A stretch of DNA of 64,000 nt from Oscillospiraceae bacterium. Its GTDB lineage: Bacteria > Bacillota > Clostridia > Oscillospirales > Oscillospiraceae. The stretch spans positions 34,545 through 98,544 of the forward strand of contig JAFSZH010000041.1 in NCBI GenBank assembly GCA_017455685.1. Reading direction: 5' to 3'. Both the position numbers and the translations under genes were made by a program. Below, piece after piece: positions 40,795 through 49,825 of this stretch; the stretch's first letter is position 1; each line of letters begins with the position of its first letter. The notes under the pieces are model-generated. The model was not told the origin of the DNA and ran no database searches. It saw only the letters and a program-made list of their open reading frames with translations.

Positions 40795-41145
40795 ATGTTT
40801 ACAGTCATGGAAATCCAGTCCGACGGCCAGGGTAACGTGTCCGTTCTTCCGGCCATCGTCACGCCCACCCGGGCGGCGGCGGAGAGCGCCTATCACTCCA
40901 TCCTGGCTGCTGCGGCTGTGTCCCAGGTGCCCGTCCACAGTGCGCTGGTGCTGGGCGAGGAGGGGCTGCCCATCATGCAGTTCGCCTATCGGCACGCTCC
41001 GGAGGCCTCCGCCGAGGAAGTCGAGCCGGAAGTCCCCGCCGAAGAAGAACCGGAAGAAGAGCCGGAAGCCGAGGACGAGCCGGAACCCGAAGCGGACGAA
41101 CAGGAGCCGGAAGAGGAACCGGAGACGGAACCGGCGGGAGAGTAA
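40795..41145 (+). CDS. Protein with acidic Glu/Pro tail
   Basis: A 116-aa protein after AAGGAGG. The N-terminal 65 residues are a compact domain (YHSILAAAAVSQVPVHSALV); the rest is almost pure Glu/Pro/Asp. Similar small proteins follow fibre genes in Clostridia prophages; a chaperone or attachment role is conceivable. Confidence 0.65.
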   Translation: MFTVMEIQSDGQGNVSVLPAIVTPTRAAAESAYHSILAAAAVSQVPVHSALVLGEEGLPIMQFAYRHAPEASAEEVEPEVPAEEEPEEEPEAEDEPEPEADEQEPEEEPETEPAGE

Positions 41146-41157
41146 GGAGGAAAAGAA

Positions 41158-42078
41158 ATGGCAACATGGGCAGAAGAAATGCAGCGTTTGCAAAACAATT
41201 CCGGGGCGCAGACTTCGGCCACCAACGACGCCGCGCTGGTCAACCCGGCCGTCACAGATTACGGGCTTGGTGATGCACTTGGTGATATTGTAAGCGGCCT
41301 GCAAAACGCCTTTAACAATAAGCTCAACGCCGAAAAGAGCGCTGTTGCGGCAGGTGGAACAGTCCCCGGTTCTGCGGCTGCTGCTGGCGTTTTCTCAAAC
41401 GTGGCCGGAGGCGCGTCAAATGTGGCCGGAGGTTCCGGCGGACTTCCCGGCGGGAGCGACTATCTGACGAAAGACGAGAGAGTCACCGTCGACGGAGGAG
41501 GCGGAGGAGGTGGAGGAGGCCGGGCGAGCGGCGGAGGCGTTTCTCCGTATTCTGCGCCTACGCTGCCCTACGCCACGTCGCAGGCTGACTACATCAACGC
41601 TATGTACGACGCAAACCGCGCGGCGCAGGAAGCTAGCCTCCGCTCCGCGTATGAGGCAAACGTGAATACGCTGGATCAGCAGGCGGCGCAGCTCCCGACA
41701 ACGTACAACGCGGCGGTCAACCAGGCCAACGCACAGGCAGCTATTAACCGCGCCAACTTCAACGAGGCGGCGGCGGCGTCCGGGCTGAACACCGGCGCGG
41801 GAAGTCAGGCAAGGCTTGCCCAGAACAATGCCCTGCTGGGGAACGTGTCGCAGATCCGGCAGGCGCAGGCGGAAGCACAGGCAAATCTGGACAACCGGCG
41901 GGCGCAGTTGGAGCAGGAATACAGAAACGCCATAGCCGACGCCGTGGCGCAGAACGATCTCCAGCGTGCACAGGCGCTCTATCAGGAGGCCAAACGGGTG
42001 GATGAATCCATCGTCAATACGGCAATCAATCAGGCGAATCTTGATTGGTCCGTTTGGAGCAGACTTTACGGCAGATAA
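41158..42078 (+). CDS. Putative ejection (internal virion) protein
   Basis: A 306-aa protein. A glycine-only stretch lies at about 113-121, and residues 140-300 are a continuous Ala/Gln/Asn-rich helix (NQANAQAAINRANFNEAAAA). Helical, Ala-rich proteins next to a giant protein resemble the ejected proteins of short-tailed phages (P22 gp7/gp20 type). Based on composition and position. Confidence 0.55.
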   Translation: MATWAEEMQRLQNNSGAQTSATNDAALVNPAVTDYGLGDALGDIVSGLQNAFNNKLNAEKSAVAAGGTVPGSAAAAGVFSNVAGGASNVAGGSGGLPGGSDYLTKDERVTVDGGGGGGGGGRASGGGVSPYSAPTLPYATSQADYINAMYDANRAAQEASLRSAYEANVNTLDQQAAQLPTTYNAAVNQANAQAAINRANFNEAAAASGLNTGAGSQARLAQNNALLGNVSQIRQAQAEAQANLDNRRAQLEQEYRNAIADAVAQNDLQRAQALYQEAKRVDESIVNTAINQANLDWSVWSRLYGR

Positions 42079-42093
42079 GACAGGAGGCCGCAC

Positions 42094-45000
42094 ATGGTCG
42101 ATAACTTTACTTCCGCGATCAGCCAGACTATCCGGCGGGTAAAGGAAGAAAACGAAAACCTGCGTAATACGGCCCCGGCTGCTGTCCAGCGTGCGGAGAG
42201 GAACAACGCCGCAAACGCCGTCCGCTCCGTTGCGTCCGGGATCATCAGCGGGCCTATTCGGACCCCGGAGCTGGACAAATCCGTGGGGAACGATCAGCCG
42301 ACGACTTTTGATGCCATCGAACAGGACCCGGATATCTTTGACCGGGGATGGAATGTGCTGACCGGCGCCGTACGGAATTTCGGCTCCGGCATGGCAAACG
42401 TCCTTGCGACAGGGTTTGAGGGCGCTGCCCGGAACATTGACAACCAGTATGAAATGGCAGACCCCAACGCCTTCATCATTCCCGGCTTGCACGGCGGGCT
42501 GGAAGACGCGGGGGAGAAGGACTACACCAACGAGGACCTGCACCAGAGCATCAAGCCCCTGTATGATTATGCAGACCGGCTTGGAGAAAACGCCGCCCGG
42601 GATATCGAAGAAGCGAAAGCCGGGCTTGGAAAACTGGGCCGCGCCGGGGTGGATATTGCCGAGAATCTTTTGCAGATGGGAATGGATGCGGCTGTTGGAG
42701 TTGTCACTGGCGGCGGCGGTCTTCCGAGCATGTTTCTCCGGTCCGCCGGTTCCAGCGCGAGAGATGCGAGACTGCAAGGCGCTGACTTTGGACAGCAGGT
42801 AGCTTACGGCACGGTCAAAGGCGGCATTGAAGTGCTGACCGAGAAGCTGGCCGACGGCTTGGCCGGCATCTACGGCAAAGGCGCTGCTGACGAGTTTACG
42901 GAAAAGGTCATCAGCCGACTTGCCAAGACAGACACGGGCCGGTCTCTGCTCCGTTTGATCAGCGGGGCCACGGGCGAGGGCGTGGAAGAGTTTGTTTCCG
43001 ACCTGCTGTCTCCCTTTGCCGACGCCATCTACAAGACTGACGAGGCCGGGAACAGAAAAGGCGTAGGACAGCTGTATTCGGAGCTTGTTTCTCCGGAGGG
43101 CCGGGAGGAAATGCTGTATGACTTCCTTATCGGCGCGGCTGTCGGTCTGCTGGGCGGGACGGGTAACATCGTGACCGGAGGGGACGCGAGAGCCAACGCG
43201 GAACTCCGGGCGCAGGAAGCGGCAGTACAGCCCACCGCACAGACCGAGACGCAGGCCCCGGCTCCGGTACAGGAGCAGACCGCGCCGGCACAGATCCCGG
43301 CGCAGGTGCAGCAGGCCGAACCGCTGACCCCGATTGCACAGGCGGTGCTGGGGCAGCAGGAACAGGGAAAAAATACAACCACAGATACAGAACTTCGTTC
43401 TGATGCTGCGGTTGAAGCAGAAAAAAGAAATGCCGAACCAGGCGGAAATCATAGGATTACAGAGGAAGACGTTGACCGATGGCTTAACACGGGAAAGACT
43501 GGCCACATAAAACACGCAAAAGAACGTGGCGGCAGCAACCTTGTCCTTACTTCTGACACAGAAATCAAGAATTTTATTCGGGATAGCATCAATGGTGACG
43601 TAGGGGAAGACAGACAGTCAAGAGTTTACGGAGTTGTTGGTTCAAGTCTTGCTGGAGAAATAAACCAGCTTTCCGATGGGGCGGAAAATGTAAATGACTG
43701 GTTCCTGGAAATCCCGCCAAATGATGTCAAGCACTCCTATGATGATCACGCAAATGCAAAGGAACCAGGAAATATCAATCTCACCTTGCAAGACTATGAA
43801 AACATAGCAAACTACATAGATACTTATGACGATGTTTTCTACACAGATTTTGGTAACGGCAATCGTGAAGTTGTTATAGGGCGGGAAATTGACGGATATT
43901 CTGTAATAATCGAGCTTATTTCCAACAAAAGAAACGCGCTTCTCTTCAAAAACATGTGGGGGCTTACAACGCAAGAGTATGAAGCAAGATATAAGAAGAA
44001 CCCTGCATCGACCAGAGGACGTTCAAGCGTTTCCGCCAATGCCCTTAATACCAGCCCTGTGCAGAGTTCTTCTGCAACAACTCTATCACAGCCCGCCCCC
44101 GCTGTCAATACCCCCATTCAGCCGGTACAGCCCAACGCAGAGCCGGGGACGGAGGGGACAAAGAAATCACAGACCGCCGAGACGGTACGGACCGCCGGCG
44201 TGACCACCGAGGAAGTACGGACCGAGATCAACGCGGAAATGAAAAAGGGCGGCTTCCGGTATATCCCCATCAGCAACGACGCGGCGACGCAGGAAGCCAC
44301 GCAGATCATCAATGCCCGAGGCTGGGACGCGGCTCTGTCTTATTGGAGCGGGGAAGTGGCCCGCGGCGTGACCGGCAACAACATGGCGGCTATGGGCGCC
44401 CTGCTGTATAACCACGCCGTTGAGACCGGAAATACACAGCTTGCGCTTGACGTTCTGGAAACCTATTCCGTATTCGGACGGAACACGGCCCGCGGCTTGC
44501 AGGCCATGAAGATCTTGAAGAACCTTACCCCGCAGAACCAGCTTCTCCTTATCCAGCGGGGCCTTTCCAAGCTGTCGCAGAAATACGGCGACCGGGTGCC
44601 CGGCGGCTTGAAGATCAGCGACGAGCTGAAAACCGCTTACATGGAAGCCGAGAGCGACGCCGAGCGGTCCAACATCGTGCAGCAGATGCAGCAGGAAGTG
44701 GCCGAGCAGATCCCGGCCAACCTGAAAGATAAGCTGACGGCGCTACGGTATCTGAACATGCTGGGCAACTTCCGCACGCAGGCAAGAAACATTCTGGGCA
44801 ACACGTCCATGGCGCTGCTCTACAATGCCAAGAACGCCGGGCAGAACCTTTTGGAGCGGATCGCAAAAGCGGTCAATCCCGACTACGAAATGCGGACCTC
44901 TCTGACGGCTGACAAAGCGCTGGTACAGGAAGCCCGGGCGGACTATGAGGCCAACGCGGAAGCCATCAACGGCGAGCAGAAGTACAGCGACAACATGGGA

Positions 45001-47088
45001 CAGGGCTTTGAAAAAGGCGTCGAGGAACAGCGCACCATTTTCGGCTCCCGGATCATGGAGGGCTACCGTAACCTTACCAACTGGGCCATGACCGCCGGCG
45101 ACACGGTATTCATCGGCGCACGGTACGCCCGGACGCTGGCCGGATATCTGCAAGCCAACGGCATGGACGCGGAGACCTTTGCCGGAATACGCAACGGCAC
45201 CATCACTCCCACCGAGGCACAGCAACAGCTTATCGACAACGCGAGGGCCTACGCCGCGCAGGAAGCGCAGGAGGCCACCTTCCACGACCGCAACCAGATC
45301 TCCGACTGGGTTTCCCGGCTGGGCCGTGGAGAGAACACACCGAAATGGGCACGGGCCATAGCCGAGGGCGTGCTTCCGTTCCGAAAGACCCCCGCAAACG
45401 TGGCTGTCCGAGCCGTGGAATTCTCCCCCGTGGGTCTTGTGACCACCGCCGCAAACGCGGCAGTAAGCGCCAGAAACGGCACTTTTGACACCGGGAAATT
45501 CATGAACAGTCTGTCCAAGAATCTGACCGGCACGGGTATTTTTGCGCTGGGTATGCTGCTTCGGAGTATGGGTATGCTCCGGGGACACGAGGACGACGAG
45601 AAGCAAAGCATGTTCGACGAGCTCCGGGGTATGCAGGATTATTCCTTCGTGCTGCCGGACGGAACAAGCTACACGCTGGACTGGCTGTCGCCTACGGCTA
45701 TTCCGCTGTTCATGGGCGCAAACATGATGCAGGCCATGAGCGACGGCGGGCTGTCGTGGGAAGATCTTGGGCAGATGTGGTCCGCCATGACGGACCCCAT
45801 GCTGGAAATGTCCATGTTGCAGGGCGTGAATGACCTTATTGAGAGCATAGCCAACGCCAAGGGCAGCGGTATTATGAACATCGGACTTTCCGCCATGATG
45901 TCCCTTGCCACGCAGTACGGCACCAACACCCTGCTGGGCCAGCTTGAACGCGGCTTGCAGGGAGCCCGGACCACCACTTACAAGGACGCGGACACCGCCT
46001 TTGGCCGGACGCTTCAATCCAATTTCGGCAAAGCGGCAAACAAGATCCCCGGCTACGACTACAACCAGGTGGAGTACGTGGACGCATGGGGACGCACGGA
46101 GCAGAATTCCGGCCTGTTCTCCCAGATGTTCAGCCCCGGTTATATCTCGCATGACAACAGCACGGACGTGGACGACGAGCTTCAAAGACTGTACGACGCA
46201 GGACAGGGCAACGTGTTCCCCCAGCGTATCAGCCAGACGGAGCAGATCGGGCTTTACGACGAGCACGGCAAACGGACCGGAGAGCGGCGGCTGACCGCCG
46301 ACGAGTACGTGACCTTCCAGAAAGTGATGGGGCAGACCTCTTTGGAGCTTGTGCGTGACCTTATGCAGAGCGACGTTTACGCCAACATGTCCGACGAGGC
46401 AAGGGCGAAAGCAATCTCCAATATCTACGCCTACGCCAAGAACCAGGCGGCACAGGCCGTCGAGCCGAGCACCGCAAAGTCTTACGATGATGTAACTACC
46501 CTCTCCAACGTCGGAGCGTTCTACGGCGCACAGGCGGCGTTTAACGCGGCCACAAACAACGAGTACAATCGTGACTATATCGCGCTGGACAATCTGATGG
46601 ACAACTACGGCGACCTGCCCGAGGACGTGCGGGAGCTGCTGGAGAAAAAGAACAGCTACATAGGAGCGGTTTACGCAGCGCGCGAGGCCGGCATCGACAG
46701 CGAAGAGTATTACGGCATGAAAGATACCCTTGACAATTTGACGCCGGCAGAGGGGTACAAGGGAGTGCCAAACTGGCAGCGAGTTTCGACCATCGGACAA
46801 AGCGGGCTCTCCATGGAAGACCAAGACTTCTTTATGCGGCAAGTTTTTGAAGGCGGCACGCTGGAAAAATACGATGCTTGCCGTGCGGTAAACTACCGGC
46901 CGCAGGACATAGCAGAGTTTTACCGGCTTTACACAGTCACAACCGGCACAGACGCCAACGGCGACGGACGGAGCGACAACGGCTCCAAGAAAGCCAACAT
47001 CATCAACGCGGCCATGGAGTACGGTTTCAGCAAAGGACAGGCGACAGAGCTTTACAATATGTTCAACAAAGGGTCATGGACCGGATAA
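42094..47088 (+). CDS. Giant polyvalent ejection-type protein with embedded effector-like domain
   Basis: A 1664-aa protein. Order: helical N-terminus with Gly/Ala-rich membrane-like helices (about 95-420); Pro/Gln/Ala linker (about 375-425); an AT-rich domain at about 440-640 with KHAKERGGSNLVL, DVKHSYDDHANAKEPGN and KRNALLFKNMWGL; a second Pro/Ser linker (about 650-700); then a long helical body (about 710-1660) similar in style to large phage polyvalent proteins. The embedded domain resembles the PBECR (Barnase/EndoU/ColicinE5-D/RelE-like) nucleases of such proteins. Probably packaged in the head and injected with DNA, replacing a tape measure. Confidence 0.65.
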   Translation: MVDNFTSAISQTIRRVKEENENLRNTAPAAVQRAERNNAANAVRSVASGIISGPIRTPELDKSVGNDQPTTFDAIEQDPDIFDRGWNVLTGAVRNFGSGMANVLATGFEGAARNIDNQYEMADPNAFIIPGLHGGLEDAGEKDYTNEDLHQSIKPLYDYADRLGENAARDIEEAKAGLGKLGRAGVDIAENLLQMGMDAAVGVVTGGGGLPSMFLRSAGSSARDARLQGADFGQQVAYGTVKGGIEVLTEKLADGLAGIYGKGAADEFTEKVISRLAKTDTGRSLLRLISGATGEGVEEFVSDLLSPFADAIYKTDEAGNRKGVGQLYSELVSPEGREEMLYDFLIGAAVGLLGGTGNIVTGGDARANAELRAQEAAVQPTAQTETQAPAPVQEQTAPAQIPAQVQQAEPLTPIAQAVLGQQEQGKNTTTDTELRSDAAVEAEKRNAEPGGNHRITEEDVDRWLNTGKTGHIKHAKERGGSNLVLTSDTEIKNFIRDSINGDVGEDRQSRVYGVVGSSLAGEINQLSDGAENVNDWFLEIPPNDVKHSYDDHANAKEPGNINLTLQDYENIANYIDTYDDVFYTDFGNGNREVVIGREIDGYSVIIELISNKRNALLFKNMWGLTTQEYEARYKKNPASTRGRSSVSANALNTSPVQSSSATTLSQPAPAVNTPIQPVQPNAEPGTEGTKKSQTAETVRTAGVTTEEVRTEINAEMKKGGFRYIPISNDAATQEATQIINARGWDAALSYWSGEVARGVTGNNMAAMGALLYNHAVETGNTQLALDVLETYSVFGRNTARGLQAMKILKNLTPQNQLLLIQRGLSKLSQKYGDRVPGGLKISDELKTAYMEAESDAERSNIVQQMQQEVAEQIPANLKDKLTALRYLNMLGNFRTQARNILGNTSMALLYNAKNAGQNLLERIAKAVNPDYEMRTSLTADKALVQEARADYEANAEAINGEQKYSDNMGQGFEKGVEEQRTIFGSRIMEGYRNLTNWAMTAGDTVFIGARYARTLAGYLQANGMDAETFAGIRNGTITPTEAQQQLIDNARAYAAQEAQEATFHDRNQISDWVSRLGRGENTPKWARAIAEGVLPFRKTPANVAVRAVEFSPVGLVTTAANAAVSARNGTFDTGKFMNSLSKNLTGTGIFALGMLLRSMGMLRGHEDDEKQSMFDELRGMQDYSFVLPDGTSYTLDWLSPTAIPLFMGANMMQAMSDGGLSWEDLGQMWSAMTDPMLEMSMLQGVNDLIESIANAKGSGIMNIGLSAMMSLATQYGTNTLLGQLERGLQGARTTTYKDADTAFGRTLQSNFGKAANKIPGYDYNQVEYVDAWGRTEQNSGLFSQMFSPGYISHDNSTDVDDELQRLYDAGQGNVFPQRISQTEQIGLYDEHGKRTGERRLTADEYVTFQKVMGQTSLELVRDLMQSDVYANMSDEARAKAISNIYAYAKNQAAQAVEPSTAKSYDDVTTLSNVGAFYGAQAAFNAATNNEYNRDYIALDNLMDNYGDLPEDVRELLEKKNSYIGAVYAAREAGIDSEEYYGMKDTLDNLTPAEGYKGVPNWQRVSTIGQSGLSMEDQDFFMRQVFEGGTLEKYDACRAVNYRPQDIAEFYRLYTVTTGTDANGDGRSDNGSKKANIINAAMEYGFSKGQATELYNMFNKGSWTG

Positions 47089-47101
47089 GGAGAGGACGAC
47101 A

Positions 47102-47305
47102 ATGGACGAGAAAGAGCGCTGGGAGCGGAACGACAAAGACCATGAGGACTTTGCCGACAGGATCCGCGCCGTCGAGGAACGGCTTTCCAAGCACGACACC
47201 CAATATGCCGTAATCAACACCAAGTTGAGCGCCATACTGTGGGGCGTCGGAGTGATCGGCACGGCCCTGATCGGCGTGCTGGTCAAGATCGTATTCAAAG
47301 CATAA
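47102..47305 (+). CDS. XhlA-like holin-associated protein
   Basis: A 67-aa protein: charged coiled coil (DRIRAVEERLSKHDTQYAVI) then one C-terminal TM helix (ILWGVGVIGTALIGVLVKIV). This is the haemolysin XhlA layout, which assists the holin. Confidence 0.8.
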   Translation: MDEKERWERNDKDHEDFADRIRAVEERLSKHDTQYAVINTKLSAILWGVGVIGTALIGVLVKIVFKA

Positions 47306-47322
47306 GGAAAGGAGGAGTAGTT

Positions 47323-47529
47323 ATGCCCGACTGGATGGAGAGGACCATCAAGACCTTTGTGCAGGCGTTCTTTGGGGTGCTCATCCCGGAGCTGTGCGTC
47401 GTTCTGAAAGGCGGCTTCCCGGATAACTGGCCCGCGTTCTGGGGTGTTATGGCTCCCGTGGTCAGCGCTGCTTTGAGCGCTGCCATCTGCGCCGCCTGGA
47501 ACATTATCAAAGAGCGGCTGGATAACTGA
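47323..47529 (+). CDS. Holin candidate
   Basis: A 68-aa protein, ATG 47323 after AAAGGAGG. Two hydrophobic helices (about 12-27 and 38-58) and a charged end (KERLDN). Directly follows the XhlA-like gene, so it probably forms the lysis pore. Confidence 0.7.
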   Translation: MPDWMERTIKTFVQAFFGVLIPELCVVLKGGFPDNWPAFWGVMAPVVSAALSAAICAAWNIIKERLDN

Positions 47530-47597
47530 CAGACCGCTCCGCGCCGGACAGCCGCCATCTTCCGGCTTTGCCTTGCTTGGGACAGCAGATAAACAAC

Positions 47598-47619
47598 GCC
47601 CCCGGCTTTTTCCGGGGGC
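47598..47619 (+). other. Hairpin after the holin gene
   Basis: Stem GCCCCCGG/CCGGGGGC with loop cttttt, inside an outer GACAGC (47581-47586) / GCTGTC (47622-47627) pairing. No T-run follows, so it may be an RNA processing or weak termination site. Confidence 0.45.
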
Positions 47620-47640
47620 ACGCTGTCACAAGGGGGCATT

Positions 47641-47844
47641 ATGGAGTATACCAATTCGCAGATAAGCCGAGTAATTGACGAGTACGTACACTCAAAGCGA
47701 GACCGGGAGATCCTGAAAAGGCGCATGATAGACGGGATATGCTACGAGCCGCTGGCAGAGGAATTCTGCCTGTCAACAGTGCACGTCAAGCGTATCGTCA
47801 AACGCGAGCAAAACAGAATAGCCAAATACGTGAAAGAATCGTAA
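47641..47844 (+). CDS. Sigma-region-4-like late regulator
   Basis: A 67-aa protein: RDREILKRRMIDGICYEPLA then EEFCLSTVHVKRIVKREQNR, a sigma-70 region 4-like helix-turn-helix as in ArpU/RinA-type late activators. It stands after the lysis genes and before a strong terminator. Confidence 0.65.
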   Translation: MEYTNSQISRVIDEYVHSKRDREILKRRMIDGICYEPLAEEFCLSTVHVKRIVKREQNRIAKYVKES

Positions 47845-47852
47845 ATGATACA

Positions 47853-47894
47853 AAAGAGAGCCGTGGGCGTTATCGTCCGCGTCTCTCTTTTTTT
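47853..47894 (+). terminator. Terminator after the late regulator
   Basis: Outer 8-bp stem aaagagag/ctctcttt (47853-47860 with 47883-47890) plus eight inner pairs around loop ttat, then a T-run. It separates the main late operon from the following cassette. Confidence 0.8.
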
Positions 47895-47925
47895 ATACCC
47901 TTTAAGCAGGAAAGGACGGAGAAAA

Positions 47926-48048
47926 ATGGATAGTTACGACAACGACTGGGTCTTCATGATGCTTGACGACGACCTGTTCCCGATCGAGGAGGCGGACGAC
48001 GATGTTTATCGAGTACAACCCGAACCCGATGAAGCGCCGCGTGGGTGA
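47926..48048 (+). CDS. 40-aa acidic microprotein
   Basis: ATG 47926 behind AAAGGACGGAG. Very Asp/Glu-rich (DDDLFPIEEADDDVYRVQPE). It overlaps the next gene by 47 nt. First gene of the terminal cassette. Confidence 0.5.
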   Translation: MDSYDNDWVFMMLDDDLFPIEEADDDVYRVQPEPDEAPRG

Positions 48049-48400
48049 CTGCGCCGTGCGTGCCGTGGCAAAGGCCCTTGACGTGGACTGGGAGGCGGCC
48101 TATGCCATGCTCGCCGCCGCGGGCTATGCCATGGGGGATATGCCGTCAAGTGACAGCGTATGGGGCGCCGTGCTCCGGCAGAACGGGTTTTACCGGGAAG
48201 CCATACCAAACACCTGCCCCGACTGCTACACCGCCGGGAATTTTTGTGAAGACCACCCGGACGGCATCTTCGTGCTGGCCTTCGGCGGGCACGTCGCCAC
48301 AGTAGACTACGGCCGGCTATACGACACATGGGACAGCTCCGGGGAGATCCCGGTTTATTACTGGTACAGAAAGGACGATGAAAATGCCAGCGTTTCCTAA
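48002..48400 (+). CDS. Papain-like / C39-like cysteine peptidase fold protein
   Basis: A 132-aa protein. MKRRVGDCAVRAVAKALDVD gives a catalytic-type Cys at a helix start, GGHVATVDYG a His, and YDTWDSS an Asp, in the order of papain-fold enzymes. Central conserved stretch DMPSSDSVWGAVLRQNGF and CPDCYTAGNFCEDHPDG. Common in Clostridia prophages, function unknown. GGAGG precedes ATG 48002. Confidence 0.65.
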   Translation: MFIEYNPNPMKRRVGDCAVRAVAKALDVDWEAAYAMLAAAGYAMGDMPSSDSVWGAVLRQNGFYREAIPNTCPDCYTAGNFCEDHPDGIFVLAFGGHVATVDYGRLYDTWDSSGEIPVYYWYRKDDENASVS

Positions 48401-48836
48401 CTACGGCTATCAGCCGTTCCAGCCCTACTACCCCACGTTCCAGACACCGGCCGCCCAGCCGGTCCAGCAGACGCCGCCCCCGGTCCAGCCGCCCGCCTCC
48501 ATCATCTGGGTGGGCAGCTCAACCGAGGCGACCATGTACCCCGTGGCGCCCAACGCCGCCGTTACGCTCTGGAATCAGAACGAGCCCGTTGTGTATCTGA
48601 AACAAGCGGACGCAAGCGGCAGACCCACGATGAAGGTATACGACCTTGTGGAGCGGCAGGAGGCCGCACAGGGCGTTTCTTCTCCCGGCGGCAAATTGCC
48701 CGACTACGCAACGAAAGCGGAGCTCACAGCGTTAAACTCTGCCCTTGACAAGTTGAAGGGCGACCTGGAAACGATGCGCGGGGAAATCAGCAATAAGCGC
48801 AGGCCCGCACGGAGGCAGGAGGAGGATTACGAATGA
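48378..48836 (+). CDS. Pro/Gln-rich late protein
   Basis: A 152-aa protein: a Pro/Gln/Tyr-rich N-terminus (1-40), a small beta domain (SIIWVGSSTEATMYPVAPNA) and a C-terminal coiled coil. The next gene overlaps it by four bases. Found in the same order in many gut Clostridia prophages as I recall, role unknown. Confidence 0.65.
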   Translation: MKMPAFPNYGYQPFQPYYPTFQTPAAQPVQQTPPPVQPPASIIWVGSSTEATMYPVAPNAAVTLWNQNEPVVYLKQADASGRPTMKVYDLVERQEAAQGVSSPGGKLPDYATKAELTALNSALDKLKGDLETMRGEISNKRRPARRQEEDYE

Positions 48837-49048
48837 ATCCCTTTTTCGGCGGAGGCATGAACGTGGCGCAGATGCTCCAGCAGTTCAAGGCCAATCCCAT
48901 GCAGATGCTCATGCAGAGGCGGCTCAACGTGCCCCAGGGCATGATGAACGACCCCGGAGCCATCATGAACCATCTGCTCCAGACCGGACAGATCAGCCAG
49001 TCCCAGGTTGACCGGGCGTATCAAATGGCCCGCAATTTCCGGGGCTGA
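48833..49048 (+). CDS. Met/Gln-rich small late protein
   Basis: A 71-aa protein (MNVAQMLQQFKANPMQMLMQ) with ten-odd Met residues and a C-terminal helix pair LLQTGQISQSQVDRAYQMAR. Unknown; virion or assembly factor possible. Confidence 0.6.
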   Translation: MNPFFGGGMNVAQMLQQFKANPMQMLMQRRLNVPQGMMNDPGAIMNHLLQTGQISQSQVDRAYQMARNFRG

Positions 49049-49120
49049 ACAAATGTATTCATTCCGTCGCGGGTGCACACGAGGCGGCTGAATAAATACT
49101 TTTGAAAGGATTTTTTCTCA

Positions 49121-49810
49121 ATGGCTATCAATGACGAAAGTGGCGGCGGCTCCATGGTGATGCCTGTCGCCCCCGCCTACGGAGGCGGTTATGGCAGCGG
49201 CGGCTTTGGCTTCGGCGGCGACTGGGCGTGGATCATTCTTCTGCTCGTTCTCTGCGGCGGCTGGAACAACGGCTTCGGCGGGGGCTTCGGAGGCGGATTC
49301 GATGGGCTGTACCCCTGGATGAACAACAGCCAGAACATCAACAACGGCTTCCGGGACCAGATGCTGAACACGCAGATCACCAGCATCGGGGACAAGCTCG
49401 TGGCCGGGCAGATGGACGCCATGCAGAACAGCTTTGCGCTCCAGTCCCAGCTTTCGCAGTGCTGCTGCGAGAACCGGGCGGCTACGGCCGACCTGAAATA
49501 CACCCTGGCAACGGAGGCCTGCGCGACCCGTAACGCGGCCACCGCGAATACCCAGGCCATCCTTGACAAGCTCTGTGCTCTGGAACTGGACGGCTACAAG
49601 AGGGAGAACGACAACCTGCGCTCCCAGTTGACCATGGCGAACCTTGCGGCCTCCCAGACCGCGCAGACTTCCCGGATCCTGGCCGACAATGCGGCGCAGA
49701 CCGTGGCGCTGGAGCAGTATCTCAATCCTACGCCCATCCCGGCCTATGTCGTGCAGAACCCCAACTGCTGCCCGCAGACTTCCTGCGGCTGTGGCTGCGG
49801 CGGCTTCTAA
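49121..49810 (+). CDS. Gly- and Cys-rich late protein with one TM segment
   Basis: A 229-aa protein. Gly/Phe-rich N-terminus with a hydrophobic segment (WAWIILLLVLCGGW, 34-47), a helical middle with CCCEN, and a Cys-rich end (CCPQTSCGCGCGGF). Clustered Cys could bind metal or form cross-links. AAAGGA precedes it. Unknown role. Confidence 0.65.
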   Translation: MAINDESGGGSMVMPVAPAYGGGYGSGGFGFGGDWAWIILLLVLCGGWNNGFGGGFGGGFDGLYPWMNNSQNINNGFRDQMLNTQITSIGDKLVAGQMDAMQNSFALQSQLSQCCCENRAATADLKYTLATEACATRNAATANTQAILDKLCALELDGYKRENDNLRSQLTMANLAASQTAQTSRILADNAAQTVALEQYLNPTPIPAYVVQNPNCCPQTSCGCGCGGF

Positions 49811-49825
49811 AAAGGCGGTGACATC

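Noticed and set aside
41416-43515. A 699-codon minus-strand frame opposite the ejection proteins
   Set aside because: It crosses two plus-strand genes, has no recognisable domain, and begins without a ribosome binding site.
44743-46842. A 699-codon minus-strand frame inside the giant gene
   Set aside because: Antisense shadow of a continuous 1664-codon gene with consistent codon usage.
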